From Desulfovibrio sp. UIB00 (GTDB lineage Bacteria > Desulfobacterota > Desulfovibrionia > Desulfovibrionales > Desulfovibrionaceae): a stretch of 64,000 nt of DNA. Location: assembly GCF_022508225.1 (NCBI RefSeq), contig NZ_JAETXJ010000001.1, positions 124,001 to 188,000 on the forward strand, read 5' to 3'. A program made the translations under genes and the position numbers. Of the stretch, positions 21,032 through 29,568 are shown in pieces. Positions within the stretch are counted from its first letter, which is position 1. The number at the start of each line of letters is the position of its first letter. The notes beneath the pieces were generated by a model, which was given only the letters and a program-made list of their open reading frames with translations, had not been told where the DNA came from and searched no databases.

Positions 21032-21889
21032 ATGATCTTGATTGACGGCAAAAAAACCGCCGCCGACATCCGGGCGGAACTTGGCGCGGAAGTGGCCGCC
21101 GCCCGTGCCGAGGGCCATCGTGCTCCGGGCCTTGCGGTTATCCTTGTGGGTGAAGACCCTGCCTCGCAGGTCTATGTGCGCAACAAGGAGCGCGCCTGCG
21201 CCGAAGCCGGTATTGTTTCCTTTCCGCACCATTTGCCCGCCACCACCAGCCAGCAGGATCTGCTGCAACTCATTAACGATTGCAACGCTAATCCCGCTGT
21301 GGACGGCATCCTGCTGCAACTGCCCCTGCCCAAGGGGTTGGACGCGCAGGAATGCCTGCTGGCCATTGATCCGGAAAAGGACGTGGACGGTTTCCACCCT
21401 GTGAGCGTGGGCCGCCTTTCGCTGGGTTTGCCGGGATTCGTCTCCTGCACGCCCGCCGGGGTCATGGAGCTGCTGCGCCGCTACGACCTGCCCACCAGCG
21501 GCAAGAAGGCCGTGGTTGTGGGGCGCTCCAATATTGTGGGCAAACCGCTGGCCATGCTGCTGGCCCGCTCCGGCCGTTTTGGCGACGCCACAGTGACCGT
21601 TTGCCATTCGCGTACGCCCGACCTTGCGGAGCAGTGTCGTCAAGCCGATTTTCTGTTTCTTGCCATGGGCAGGCCGCGCTGTATCACGGGCGACATGGTG
21701 CGCCAGGGCGCGGTGGTCATTGACGTGGGCATCAACCGCACTCCCGAAGGTCTGTGCGGCGATGCGGACTTTGCCAGCGTAAGCCCCAAGGCGCATGCCA
21801 TTACGCCTGTGCCCGGCGGCGTTGGCCCCATGACCATTGCCATGCTGCTGAGCAATACCGTGCAGTCGTGGCGGCAGCACCGGGCCTGA
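21032..21889 (+). CDS. folD: Bifunctional methylene-THF dehydrogenase/cyclohydrolase
   Basis: Converts 5,10-methylene-tetrahydrofolate to 10-formyl-tetrahydrofolate. 285 residues. It shows [42 protein letters not shown], the Rossmann stretch [17 protein letters not shown] and the C-terminal [21 protein letters not shown] lies before the ATG at 21032; the longer in-frame reading is rejected. A DUF805 gene follows 24 bases later and may be cotranscribed. Confidence 0.98.
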   Translation: MILIDGKKTAADIRAELGAEVAAARAEGHRAPGLAVILVGEDPASQVYVRNKERACAEAGIVSFPHHLPATTSQQDLLQLINDCNANPAVDGILLQLPLPKGLDAQECLLAIDPEKDVDGFHPVSVGRLSLGLPGFVSCTPAGVMELLRRYDLPTSGKKAVVVGRSNIVGKPLAMLLARSGRFGDATVTVCHSRTPDLAEQCRQADFLFLAMGRPRCITGDMVRQGAVVIDVGINRTPEGLCGDADFASVSPKAHAITPVPGGVGPMTIAMLLSNTVQSWRQHRA

Positions 21890-21913
21890 TCTTGCCCGTT
21901 GGAGGGAGAGCGC

Positions 21914-22354
21914 ATGGAATTCAGGGATGCCGTAAAAATCTGCCTGACCAAGAAGTATTGCAGCTTTAAGGGCCGGGCCTCGCGCTCTGAATTCTGGTGG
22001 TTCTGCCTGTTCACGCTGCTGATCAATATTGCGGTGGCCATCGTGGGAGCTATTGCGCCAGCGCTGGCTTCCATCATCAGCGCAGTGCAGGCCCTGTGGC
22101 TGCTGCTGCCAACGGTGAGCGTGTCAACGCGCAGGCTGCACGACCGCGATCTTTCCGGCTGGTGGCAGGCACTGCCTGCGGCCTTGATGCTGCCTGGCCT
22201 GATCGGGCTGGCCACTGATGGCGAATGGCTGTTCATTGTGGCAGCCCTGGCCGTGAGCATTGCAAGTATCGGGCTGATGGTCGTATACGCGCTTAAAGGA
22301 ACCTCCGGGCCCAACCGTTTTGGCCCTGATCCACTTGACGACAGCGGGGTCTGA
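21914..22354 (+). CDS. DUF805 family membrane protein
   Basis: 146-residue inner-membrane protein beginning MEFRDAVKICLTKKYCSF. It has the DUF805 opening (KGRASRSEFWWF) followed by about four hydrophobic segments and the conserved RRLHDRDLSGWW motif near residue 75. It ends in a short tail with GPNRFGPDP. GGAGGGAG precedes the ATG. The function of the family is not known. It may be cotranscribed with folD. Confidence 0.85.
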   Translation: MEFRDAVKICLTKKYCSFKGRASRSEFWWFCLFTLLINIAVAIVGAIAPALASIISAVQALWLLLPTVSVSTRRLHDRDLSGWWQALPAALMLPGLIGLATDGEWLFIVAALAVSIASIGLMVVYALKGTSGPNRFGPDPLDDSGV

Positions 22355-22494
22355 GGGCCAACATACAAAGGTTGTGCCGCCCTTCGGCGACAACAGGCGA
22401 AAATCCGCGCCAGTGGCCCATTGCAGGCCATCTTGCCAGACGTTCTGCTATAGCGTATGGCCCGGTCATCATCTGCCATATTGAGAGGGCAACT

Positions 22495-23574
22495 ATGTTT
22501 CGCAACGCAAAGAATGTCGGTTACTATATGATTGGTTCGGGCAGCCTTGCCCAGCTTGGCGATCTGATCGGCGCGCGCCGCGCCGCAGTGAACGGCCCTG
22601 CCGTGTTCTTTATTGACCATTTTTTTGAAGGCAAGGATCTCATTGCCAAGCTGCCCGTGGAAAGCAAGGACATGGTGGTCTATGTGGACACCACCAACGA
22701 ACCCACCACTGACAGCATAGACGGCTACACCGACAAGGTGAAGGCCTTCCTCAACGGCGCGGCCCCTTGCGCCCTGCTGGCCTTCGGCGGCGGCTGCGTT
22801 CTTGATACCTGCAAGTGCGTGGGCAACCTGCTGAACAACCCCGGCAAGGCCGAAAATTATCAGGGCTGGGAACTGGTCAAGAACCCCGCTCCCTACAAAA
22901 TCGCCGTGCCCACCCTTTCCGGCACAGGTTCCGAAACCTCGCGCACTGGCATCATCTGCAATGAGGAAAAGAACATCAAGCTGGGCATGAACAGCGACTA
23001 CACCATGTTCGAGCAGGTGCTGCTCGACCCTGACCTCACCGCCAGCGTGCCGCGCAACCAGTATTTCTACACGGGTATCGATACCTACATGCACTGCTTT
23101 GAGAGCATCACCGGCTCTTACCGCAACGTGGTGGTGGATTCCCTGGCTGAAAAGGCCATTGACCTCAGCAAGCAGGTCTACCTTTCCAGCGACATGATGA
23201 GCGATGAAAACCGCGAAAAGCTCATGATCGCCTCATTCCTGGGCGGCATGGCCGCCGGTTTCGTGGGCGTGGTGCATCCGCTTTCGGCGGGCCTCAGCAT
23301 GGTGCTGCACATGCACCACGGCATTGCCAACTGCTATGCCCTCACGGTGCTGGAAGACATCTACCCCAATGAGTACAAAGACTTTATGGCCATGATGGAA
23401 CGCCAGGGCATCGACCTGCCCAAGGGCATCTGCCAGGGCCTTACCGATGCACAGTACGATGCCCTTTACGGCGCCAGCATTGTGCACGAAAAGCCCCTTT
23501 CCAATCGCCTTGGGCCGGATTTCAAAAAGATCCTCACCAAGGAAAACGTTATCGAGCGCTTCAAGCGCATGTAG
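22495..23574 (+). CDS. kdnB: 3-deoxy-D-manno-octulosonate 8-oxidase (KdnB)
   Basis: 359-residue group III (iron-type) alcohol dehydrogenase. In Shewanella, KdnB oxidises the C8 hydroxyl of Kdo, after which KdnA transaminates it to 8-amino-3,8-dideoxy-Kdo for lipopolysaccharide. The sequence shows the NAD-binding FGGGCVLDTCK, YQGWELVKNP, TLSGTGSETSRTG, FYTGIDTYMHCFES and the metal-site HxxxH-type region (VVHPLSAGLSM, HMHHGIANCYA), with the same layout I remember for KdnB. GAGAGGG precedes the ATG. The transaminase partner follows directly, which strongly supports the call. Confidence 0.9.
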   Translation: MFRNAKNVGYYMIGSGSLAQLGDLIGARRAAVNGPAVFFIDHFFEGKDLIAKLPVESKDMVVYVDTTNEPTTDSIDGYTDKVKAFLNGAAPCALLAFGGGCVLDTCKCVGNLLNNPGKAENYQGWELVKNPAPYKIAVPTLSGTGSETSRTGIICNEEKNIKLGMNSDYTMFEQVLLDPDLTASVPRNQYFYTGIDTYMHCFESITGSYRNVVVDSLAEKAIDLSKQVYLSSDMMSDENREKLMIASFLGGMAAGFVGVVHPLSAGLSMVLHMHHGIANCYALTVLEDIYPNEYKDFMAMMERQGIDLPKGICQGLTDAQYDALYGASIVHEKPLSNRLGPDFKKILTKENVIERFKRM

Positions 23575-23670
23575 CCGCGCGCGGCGCAACCAGCGCCTCC
23601 GTTTGCAGTGATAACCGCATATTGTGCGCCGTCGGGCCTTCCGGCGGCGCATTTGCCACAAGGAGTCCTC

Positions 23671-24858
23671 ATGGACCTTAAAGTGAATTTCAGCGGCCGC
23701 GCCATCCGCTACACGGAAGAAGAAATCGCCGTGGTTGTCGATGTCATGCGCAATGCCGACACGCTCACCCAGGGCGTGCACATGCGTGATTTTGAAAGCA
23801 AGTTCGCCAGCTATCAGGGCGTTGCCCAGGGCAGCTGCTTTGTGACCATGAACGGCGTTTCGGCTCTGGAACTTTCGGCCCAGCTGTGCCGCTTCAAGCC
23901 CGGCGATGAAGTGGTCATGCCTTCGCATACCTTTACGGCCTCTGCCTACCCCTACATCAAAAAGGGCGCCACAATGGCCTGGGCTGACGTTGACCTTCTG
24001 ACCCGGGTCGTCACAGCCGAAAGCATTGAAAAAGCCATTACACCCCGCACCAAGGCCGTTGTGGTGGTGCATCTGTACGGCTATGTGGCGGATATGGTCG
24101 GCATTGCCGCCCTGTGCAAAGAGCGCGGGCTTATCCTTATCGAAGACGCGGCCCAGTCCATCGGCTCCGAGCTGAATGGCAAAAAGGCTGGCAGCTTTGG
24201 CGATATGGCCGTGTTCTCCTTCCATTCGCACAAGAACCTCACCACTCTTGGCGAGGGCGGCATGCTCTATGTGCGCGATCCCAGGCTGGCGGCCCTGGTG
24301 CCCACCCTGCGCCACAACGGGCATTGCGGCTATGATTTCGATCGCCCCGACTACTGGAAGCCCGCCATGGGCAACGTCGATCTGCCCATGCTGGACGGGG
24401 AACCCCTGCAGCCCAACAACTATTGCCTTGGCGAAGCGGAATGCGCGCTGGGGGCCAAGCTGCTTGAGCGTATCGATGCCATCAATGACGAAAAGCGCGT
24501 CCGCGCCCTGCGCTTCATTGATGCGCTGGCGGACTTTCCCGAGCTGGAGTTCCACCGCGAGGATTCCCGCCGCCACAACTACCACCTGCTGGCCGCGCGC
24601 ATGACCACGGGCACCGAAGCCCGAGACCGCTTTATCCGCGCCATGTTCAACGAGAAGGGCGTGAAGTGCGTGGTGCAGTATATTCCGCTGGACCGCTACG
24701 ATTACTACCGCCGTCTGGGCATGGGCAAGGCCGACTGCCCCAATGCCGACACCTTCTTTGACGCCATGATTTCCTTCCCCTTCCAGCACTGGCTGACGGA
24801 TGAGGAATTTGACTACATGCTGGCCTCCACCCGCGAGGTTCTGGCCAACCTGCGCTAA
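23671..24858 (+). CDS. kdnA: 8-amino-3,8-dideoxy-manno-octulosonate transaminase (KdnA)
   Basis: 395-residue DegT/DnrJ/EryC1-family PLP transaminase. Key features are MNGVSALELSAQL, PSHTFTASAYPYI, IEDAAQSIGSELNGKKAG and the PLP lysine in FSFHSHKNLTTLGEGG. In Shewanella, KdnA installs the amino group on the 8-oxo-Kdo made by KdnB, using glutamate. An AAGGAG site lies 9 bases before the ATG at 23671. It is downstream of kdnB. Without that neighbour it would be just a sugar aminotransferase, so the specific name rests mainly on the pair. Confidence 0.88.
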   Translation: MDLKVNFSGRAIRYTEEEIAVVVDVMRNADTLTQGVHMRDFESKFASYQGVAQGSCFVTMNGVSALELSAQLCRFKPGDEVVMPSHTFTASAYPYIKKGATMAWADVDLLTRVVTAESIEKAITPRTKAVVVVHLYGYVADMVGIAALCKERGLILIEDAAQSIGSELNGKKAGSFGDMAVFSFHSHKNLTTLGEGGMLYVRDPRLAALVPTLRHNGHCGYDFDRPDYWKPAMGNVDLPMLDGEPLQPNNYCLGEAECALGAKLLERIDAINDEKRVRALRFIDALADFPELEFHREDSRRHNYHLLAARMTTGTEARDRFIRAMFNEKGVKCVVQYIPLDRYDYYRRLGMGKADCPNADTFFDAMISFPFQHWLTDEEFDYMLASTREVLANLR

Positions 24859-24872
24859 CGCGGCCTGTATTG

Positions 24873-24909
24873 CCCCGGACGGCATCGGAATTTACGATGC
24901 TGTCCGGGG
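24873..24909 (+). repeat. Long perfect-arm hairpin between kdnA and the fusion gene
   Basis: Stem CCCCGGAC-G-GCATCG / CGATGC-T-GTCCGGGG with a 7-base loop and a single mismatch. It is followed by GTTTGC, not a T-run. It may tune expression or stability between two halves of the operon. Confidence 0.6.
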
Positions 24910-24953
24910 TTTGCTCACTGCGCCCTGTTCCTTCCGCACAGCAGAGAACACAC

Positions 24954-26642
24954 GTGAAAGAACGCTGCATCGTCATACCTGCCATCAAGAAAAATGCCGT
25001 CATTCCTGACCAGCTTGTTAAAAAACTGGCCGGGGTTACGCTTGTGGAACGGGCCGTCAATACCGCACGCGGCGTCTTGCCCGGCGATGATATTGTTGTG
25101 CTGACCGACAGCCAGGAAATCGCGCTCATCTGCGAACGCGCGGGCGTGCGGCACCACTGGAACAAGGATCTGCGGTTCACCAGCCTTGATATCGTCACCG
25201 AAATGCGCGGGCTGCTGACAGAACTTGCGCGGGAATACGAGCACTGCATGATTTTGCGCGCCTCCTGCCCTCTGCTCACCTGGGTGGACGTGGAAGACGC
25301 CTGGAAGCGCTTTCGCGAGGCACAGGCCGATAGCCTGGTGACGGTCAAAAGCATGCGCCAGCGCATCTGGAATGTGCAGGGCGAAGGGCTTGAGAGCCTG
25401 CTGGACGAAGACGCCGGGCACGACAGCGAAAAAATGCTGGTGGTGGAAAGCCGCGCGCTGATCATTTTGCGTCTTGCCCTGCTGGACAAGGCCAACGGCC
25501 ACACACTGGAGCGCGGCAAGATCGTGCCGTATTTTCTCAACGACAGGGCCATTGAAATTCAGGGCTATCAGGACTGGTGGATCTGCGAGCACCTTTTGCA
25601 ACGGCGGCATGTGGTCTTTGTGGTGGCGGGCTGGCCCGCCATCGGCATGGGGCATGTGTTCCGCGCGCTGATGCTGGCGCACGAGATCACCAATCACAAG
25701 ATCAGCTTTGTCTGTACGCGCGAGAGCGAGCTGGCGGTGGAAAGCATTGCCCGCAAAGACTACAAGATCGTGCGTCAGGGCAACGAGGAGCTGGCAGACA
25801 CAGTGCTGCGCCTGCGGCCCGACCTTGTGGTCAACGATATTCTGAACACCACGGCGGCCTATATGGCCCGCCTGACCACGGCTGGCGTGCGCTGCGTCAA
25901 TTTTGAGGATGAAGGCCCCGGCGCGGACTGGGCGCGGCTGGTGGTCAACGCCCTGTATGAAGACAGGGACAGCAACGAGCGCCTGCGCTATGGGCCGGAT
26001 TATTTTTGCCTGCGCGATGAATTTCTGGGTGCGGCTCGCAATCCCTTCCGCCCTGAACTCCGGACAGTGCTCATCACCTTTGGTGGTACGGATCTCAACG
26101 ACTGCTCGCGCCGGGTGCTGGACATCATCGAACCCATCTGCCGGGCCTACGGCATCCGTATCCGCCTTGTGGCAGGGCCGGGCTATGCCCACAAGGACGC
26201 CATGGAGGCGCATCTGGCACGGCTGGATAACCCGCTGGTGGAATTTACCTGGGCTACCAATGTCATGAGCCGCATGATGGAAGGGGCCGACCTCGCCATC
26301 TGCTCCGCAGGGCGCACGGTGTACGAGCTGGCCCACATGCGGATTCCCTCAATGGTGCTTGCCCACCACGAGCGCGAGGCGCGCCACACCTTTGCCCGCC
26401 CCCGCAACGGCTTTGCCTTTGTGGGCATTATGGACAGGGTCAGTGATGCCAAGATTCGCAATGTTTTTCTGGCCATGCTCAAGAATCCCCGGCGCAAACG
26501 CTTTTGGGATCGCCAGAACTTCCTTAATTTTACGGCCAATAAGGGGCGCGTTGTAGCCCTTATGCAGAATATCCTGCAGGAAGGCGCAGCCACCCCGCAG
26601 GCGGCGGAAGATGCCGCTCCCGCAGAACCGCAGCAAGCGTAA
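24954..26642 (+). CDS. Fusion of NeuA-like cytidylyltransferase and PseG-like sugar hydrolase
   Basis: 562 residues (GTG start) in two parts. Residues about 1-225 resemble CMP-sialic-acid/CMP-Kdo synthetases, but the nucleotide-binding opening reads VIPAIKKNAVIPDQLVKKL, missing the usual ARxGSxR signature. Residues about 228-540 resemble PseG, a GT-B-like hydrolase that removes UDP from nucleotide sugars. This part has the GMGHVFRALMLA loop with the expected catalytic His, TFGGTDLNDCS and SAGRTVYELAHMRIPS. The C-terminus ends in an Ala/Pro tail. It follows kdnA and is followed by an SpsF-like gene 22 bases on. I see no PseB, PseC, PseH or PseI nearby. The start is inferred from where homology begins; the ribosome site is weak. 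Confidence 0.85.
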   Translation: MKERCIVIPAIKKNAVIPDQLVKKLAGVTLVERAVNTARGVLPGDDIVVLTDSQEIALICERAGVRHHWNKDLRFTSLDIVTEMRGLLTELAREYEHCMILRASCPLLTWVDVEDAWKRFREAQADSLVTVKSMRQRIWNVQGEGLESLLDEDAGHDSEKMLVVESRALIILRLALLDKANGHTLERGKIVPYFLNDRAIEIQGYQDWWICEHLLQRRHVVFVVAGWPAIGMGHVFRALMLAHEITNHKISFVCTRESELAVESIARKDYKIVRQGNEELADTVLRLRPDLVVNDILNTTAAYMARLTTAGVRCVNFEDEGPGADWARLVVNALYEDRDSNERLRYGPDYFCLRDEFLGAARNPFRPELRTVLITFGGTDLNDCSRRVLDIIEPICRAYGIRIRLVAGPGYAHKDAMEAHLARLDNPLVEFTWATNVMSRMMEGADLAICSAGRTVYELAHMRIPSMVLAHHEREARHTFARPRNGFAFVGIMDRVSDAKIRNVFLAMLKNPRRKRFWDRQNFLNFTANKGRVVALMQNILQEGAATPQAAEDAAPAEPQQA

Positions 26643-26664
26643 CCTGCTCCACAAAGGAACACCC

Positions 26665-27351
26665 ATGCGCAAGACCGGCAAGGTTATAGCCATTGTTCAG
26701 GCCCGCCTCGGCTCCACGCGGCTCCCCATGAAATCACTGCTCTGTCTGCGTGATGTGCCCGTTATAGACTGGGTAACGCGGCGGCTGGCGCAGGCGGCAA
26801 AGCTTGACGGCATCATGGTGGCTGTGCCGGATACGCCCCTTGACCGCGTGCTAATGGAGCACCTGCAAAGGCGCGGCGTGCCCTGCGTTGCCGGTTCGGA
26901 GGACGATGTTCTGGCGCGGTTCTGCCTGGCGGCCCGCACGGCGGATGCCGGGCGCGTGGTGCGCGTGTGCGCCGATAATCCGCTCATCTGGAGCGGGGCC
27001 ATTGATCGGCTCGTGGATTTTTACGATCAGGGCGGCTGGGACTATGCCTATAACCATATTCCGCGCAACAACCTCTGGCCCGACGGCCTTGGTGCGGAAA
27101 TCCTCTCGCGCGAACTGCTGGAAGAACTGGACGCCAAGGCTGCCGAAACCTCGCAACGCGAGCACTGCCTCAACTACATATGGGACAATGCCGCCAGCTT
27201 TAAAATAGGCACGTTCGATCCAGAAGAAGACTGGCTGCGCCGCCCCGAACTCAAGCTGGATATGGACAGGCCTGACGACTTCTGCCGTCTGGCGCTCAAG
27301 CCCATCCATCCCGACATGGACGCAAGGGACATTGTGCGCGTGTTTGGCTAG
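26665..27351 (+). CDS. SpsF-like cytidylyltransferase
   Basis: 228-residue nucleotidyltransferase of the KdsB/SpsF/NeuA fold. The catalytic opening is intact (IVQARLGSTRLPMKSL), followed by the DNPL acidic motif (RVCADNPLIWSG, about residue 96) and a C-terminal LDMDRPDDF. SpsF proteins act in surface polysaccharide or glycan synthesis; the activated sugar is unknown. AAAGGAA precedes the ATG at 26665. Its likely job in this cluster is CMP-activation of the amino-Kdo, as an alternative to a KdsB. A terminator follows. Confidence 0.85.
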   Translation: MRKTGKVIAIVQARLGSTRLPMKSLLCLRDVPVIDWVTRRLAQAAKLDGIMVAVPDTPLDRVLMEHLQRRGVPCVAGSEDDVLARFCLAARTADAGRVVRVCADNPLIWSGAIDRLVDFYDQGGWDYAYNHIPRNNLWPDGLGAEILSRELLEELDAKAAETSQREHCLNYIWDNAASFKIGTFDPEEDWLRRPELKLDMDRPDDFCRLALKPIHPDMDARDIVRVFG

Positions 27352-27458
27352 GGGCGTTTTTCAATAATTCTTTTTGCCGATCACTGCGTCATCAAGCATT
27401 TTTTACTCCGGTCATGGACAGAAACAGCCCCTAGTTTGGTTCAGGGATGCATGCTCAG

Positions 27459-27512
27459 GCCCCCAAGGTGTTTTTTTAGCCCGTAATATGGACTGAGAGA
27501 CGCCTTGGGGGC
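27459..27512 (+). terminator. Terminator after the kdn cluster
   Basis: Stem GCCCCCAAGGTG / CGCCTTGGGGGC followed by TTTT on the plus strand. It ends the kdnB-spsF transcript. Confidence 0.75.
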
Positions 27513-27526
27513 TTTTGCGTACCAAC

Positions 27527-28942
27527 TTACAGATAGGGCGAAAATATCCAGCAGGCGGCATTGCGCAGCTTTACGGGCAGGGACAGGGCAGCAAGGTAAT
27601 CCCTGGTGATTTCGCGCCCCGTGATGATGGCCCGGTCTATGTGGGCAGTGATCTGGTCGTGCACATCCGGGTTGAACACTTCCATGTTCAGCTCAAAATT
27701 CAGGCGCAGGCTGCGGGCGTCCAGATTGGCCGAACCTATCTGCGAATAGTAGCCGTCCACGGCCAGCAGCTTGGTGTGGGCAAAGGGGGGCTGCTGGTAC
27801 CACACGCGTACGCCAGCTTCCAGCAGGGTGGGCAGCAGGCGGTATTGCGCCCAGTGTACGTAGAACAGATTGTTTTTTTCAGGCAGCACCACGCGCACGT
27901 CCACGCCGCGTTGCCCGGCGGAGCGCAGTGCGGAGACAAGACCGTGCGAGGGCAGAAAGTAGGGCGTCATGATGCGCACGGAGCGCCGGGCCGCATTGAT
28001 GACGGCGCAGTAGATGTCGTTGAGGATATCCGCCTCGGAGCCGGGGCCGTCCATGATGATGCGGCAGCGGCTTTCGCCGCGCGGCAGGGTGGTGGCTGGC
28101 GGCAGGGGGGTGTAGTTATTGGTGCAGAAACCCCAGTTGAGCAAAAATGCGCGGCGCAGCTGGTCCACAATGGGGCCTTCGCACTGGAAGTGCATGTCCT
28201 GCACGTACTTGGTCTTGCCTGCGGCGATGTTGTCGTCCGCAATGTTCATGCCGCCGGTAAAGGCCACGGTGTCGCACACCAGCATTTTTCGGTGGTTGCG
28301 CAGGTTTATGCTGAAATTGGGCGGAAACAGGCGCGGCGGCATGAACAGGGCCACGCGCACCCCACGTTTGGCAAGCTTTTTCCACGGCTTGCGCAGGGAA
28401 TAGAGCATGCCGATACCGTCCACCAACAGGCGGGCGTCTACGCCGCGCTCCGCAGCTCGGGCCAGGGCCTCGCCAAAGGCCGTCGCAACCTGACCTGCGT
28501 TGAAAATATAGGTGCAGAGAAAAACGTGATCCTTGGCATTTTCTATGGCAGCAAGCATTGCCGGGTAGGCCTGATCGCCGTTGCGCAAAGGGGCGACGGC
28601 ATTGCCGGTGCTCAGGTGCTGCTCGGTGAGTACACGCCCGATGTGTTCCATGCGGGCTATGCTGTCAGGGATATTTTCCGGTGGGACCTTGGAAAAGGGC
28701 GGATGGGCGTAATCCGGCTCCAGGGGCTGCTGGCGCCGCATGATGCGGCTGGCCCTGCTTTCTGCTCTGCTGATGCCAAAACAGGCGTACAGAATGGGGC
28801 CTACAACAGGCAGAAACAGGGCCGTGACCGTCCAGCCAAGGGCAGCGCGGGGGTCATGTTTGGTCAGCAGGGCGTGGCAGACGGCAACCCACGAAAGTAT
28901 GTGGGCGACAATGAGGCCCAGTGTTTCAAAAAATAGCAGCAT
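27527..28942 (-). CDS. cls: Cardiolipin synthase
   Basis: 471-residue phospholipase D-superfamily enzyme that joins two phosphatidylglycerols to make cardiolipin at the inner membrane. Two N-terminal membrane helices (about 3-22 and 35-57) are followed by both HKD motifs: NHRKMLVCD then GGMNIADDN near residue 215, and HTKLLAVDGYYSQIGSANLD near 395. The length matches the family. It is convergent with the kdn cluster. No partner gene is apparent. Confidence 0.95.
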   Translation of the reverse strand: MLLFFETLGLIVAHILSWVAVCHALLTKHDPRAALGWTVTALFLPVVGPILYACFGISRAESRASRIMRRQQPLEPDYAHPPFSKVPPENIPDSIARMEHIGRVLTEQHLSTGNAVAPLRNGDQAYPAMLAAIENAKDHVFLCTYIFNAGQVATAFGEALARAAERGVDARLLVDGIGMLYSLRKPWKKLAKRGVRVALFMPPRLFPPNFSINLRNHRKMLVCDTVAFTGGMNIADDNIAAGKTKYVQDMHFQCEGPIVDQLRRAFLLNWGFCTNNYTPLPPATTLPRGESRCRIIMDGPGSEADILNDIYCAVINAARRSVRIMTPYFLPSHGLVSALRSAGQRGVDVRVVLPEKNNLFYVHWAQYRLLPTLLEAGVRVWYQQPPFAHTKLLAVDGYYSQIGSANLDARSLRLNFELNMEVFNPDVHDQITAHIDRAIITGREITRDYLAALSLPVKLRNAACWIFSPYL

Positions 28943-29086
28943 TGTTTTCCCACAGTGAGAGCGCGTCAGCAGTGGGTGCGCGCGGTTAAAGGCCGGGCGG
29001 GCAGGGCGTCTGCGTAAAGGATTGGTTAATTACCAGTCGTTACAAAGCTTATTGCTCCGCCACAGCCAGAGCAGATGGCGCGGCGC

Positions 29087-29509
29087 CTAGCGGCGTATGG
29101 CCAGCAGCGGCGTGTCGGTATTGCGCAGCACACGCTCTGTAATGGAACCGAGCAGCATGTCTTGCAGCCCATCGCGCCCATCAGTGAACATGATGATAAG
29201 GTCGGCATTTTCTTCATGCGCCACGCGAATGATGGTTTCAGCCGTGGTGCCTTCTTCTACGCGGCAGCGCACAGACCCGGCGGGCTTTTCCATTTCCGCC
29301 ACCACAGTGTTCAACAGTGTCTGTCCCTTGGCCTTCTGTTCCGCCAAAAGCTCGGCGTGGGCCTCGCCACCCACAATCTGGGGCAGCGGCTCAAAAATGT
29401 GCAGGAGGACAATATCGCCGCAGGCAAGATTTTTGGCGTGATTCAGGGCAGACTTGGCACGGCTGAGGCCGTTTTTGCCGCTCACAGGTATAAGAATGGT
29501 CTTGTACAT
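29087..29509 (-). CDS. Universal stress protein UspA family
   Basis: 140-residue single-domain USP. It opens with the usual MYKTILIPVSG strand and ends with the ATP-binding G-2x-G-9x-G type segment: DGRDGLQDMLLGSITERVLRNTDTPLLAIRR. USP proteins support survival in stationary phase and stress, often by ATP binding. It is encoded 60 bases downstream of the large pseudo-kinase gene on the same strand, so the two may be cotranscribed. Confidence 0.92.
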   Translation of the reverse strand: MYKTILIPVSGKNGLSRAKSALNHAKNLACGDIVLLHIFEPLPQIVGGEAHAELLAEQKAKGQTLLNTVVAEMEKPAGSVRCRVEEGTTAETIIRVAHEENADLIIMFTDGRDGLQDMLLGSITERVLRNTDTPLLAIRR

Positions 29510-29568
29510 GGTTTCCCTTGGGTCAAAGGTTTATCTTAATGTCGATTGCACTTGCTGAAAGCGGCCGC

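Noticed and set aside
24859..24953. CRISPR or attachment-site reading of the hairpin between kdnA and the fusion gene
   Set aside because: A single inverted repeat in an operon gap, with no repeat series, integrase or duplicated flank.
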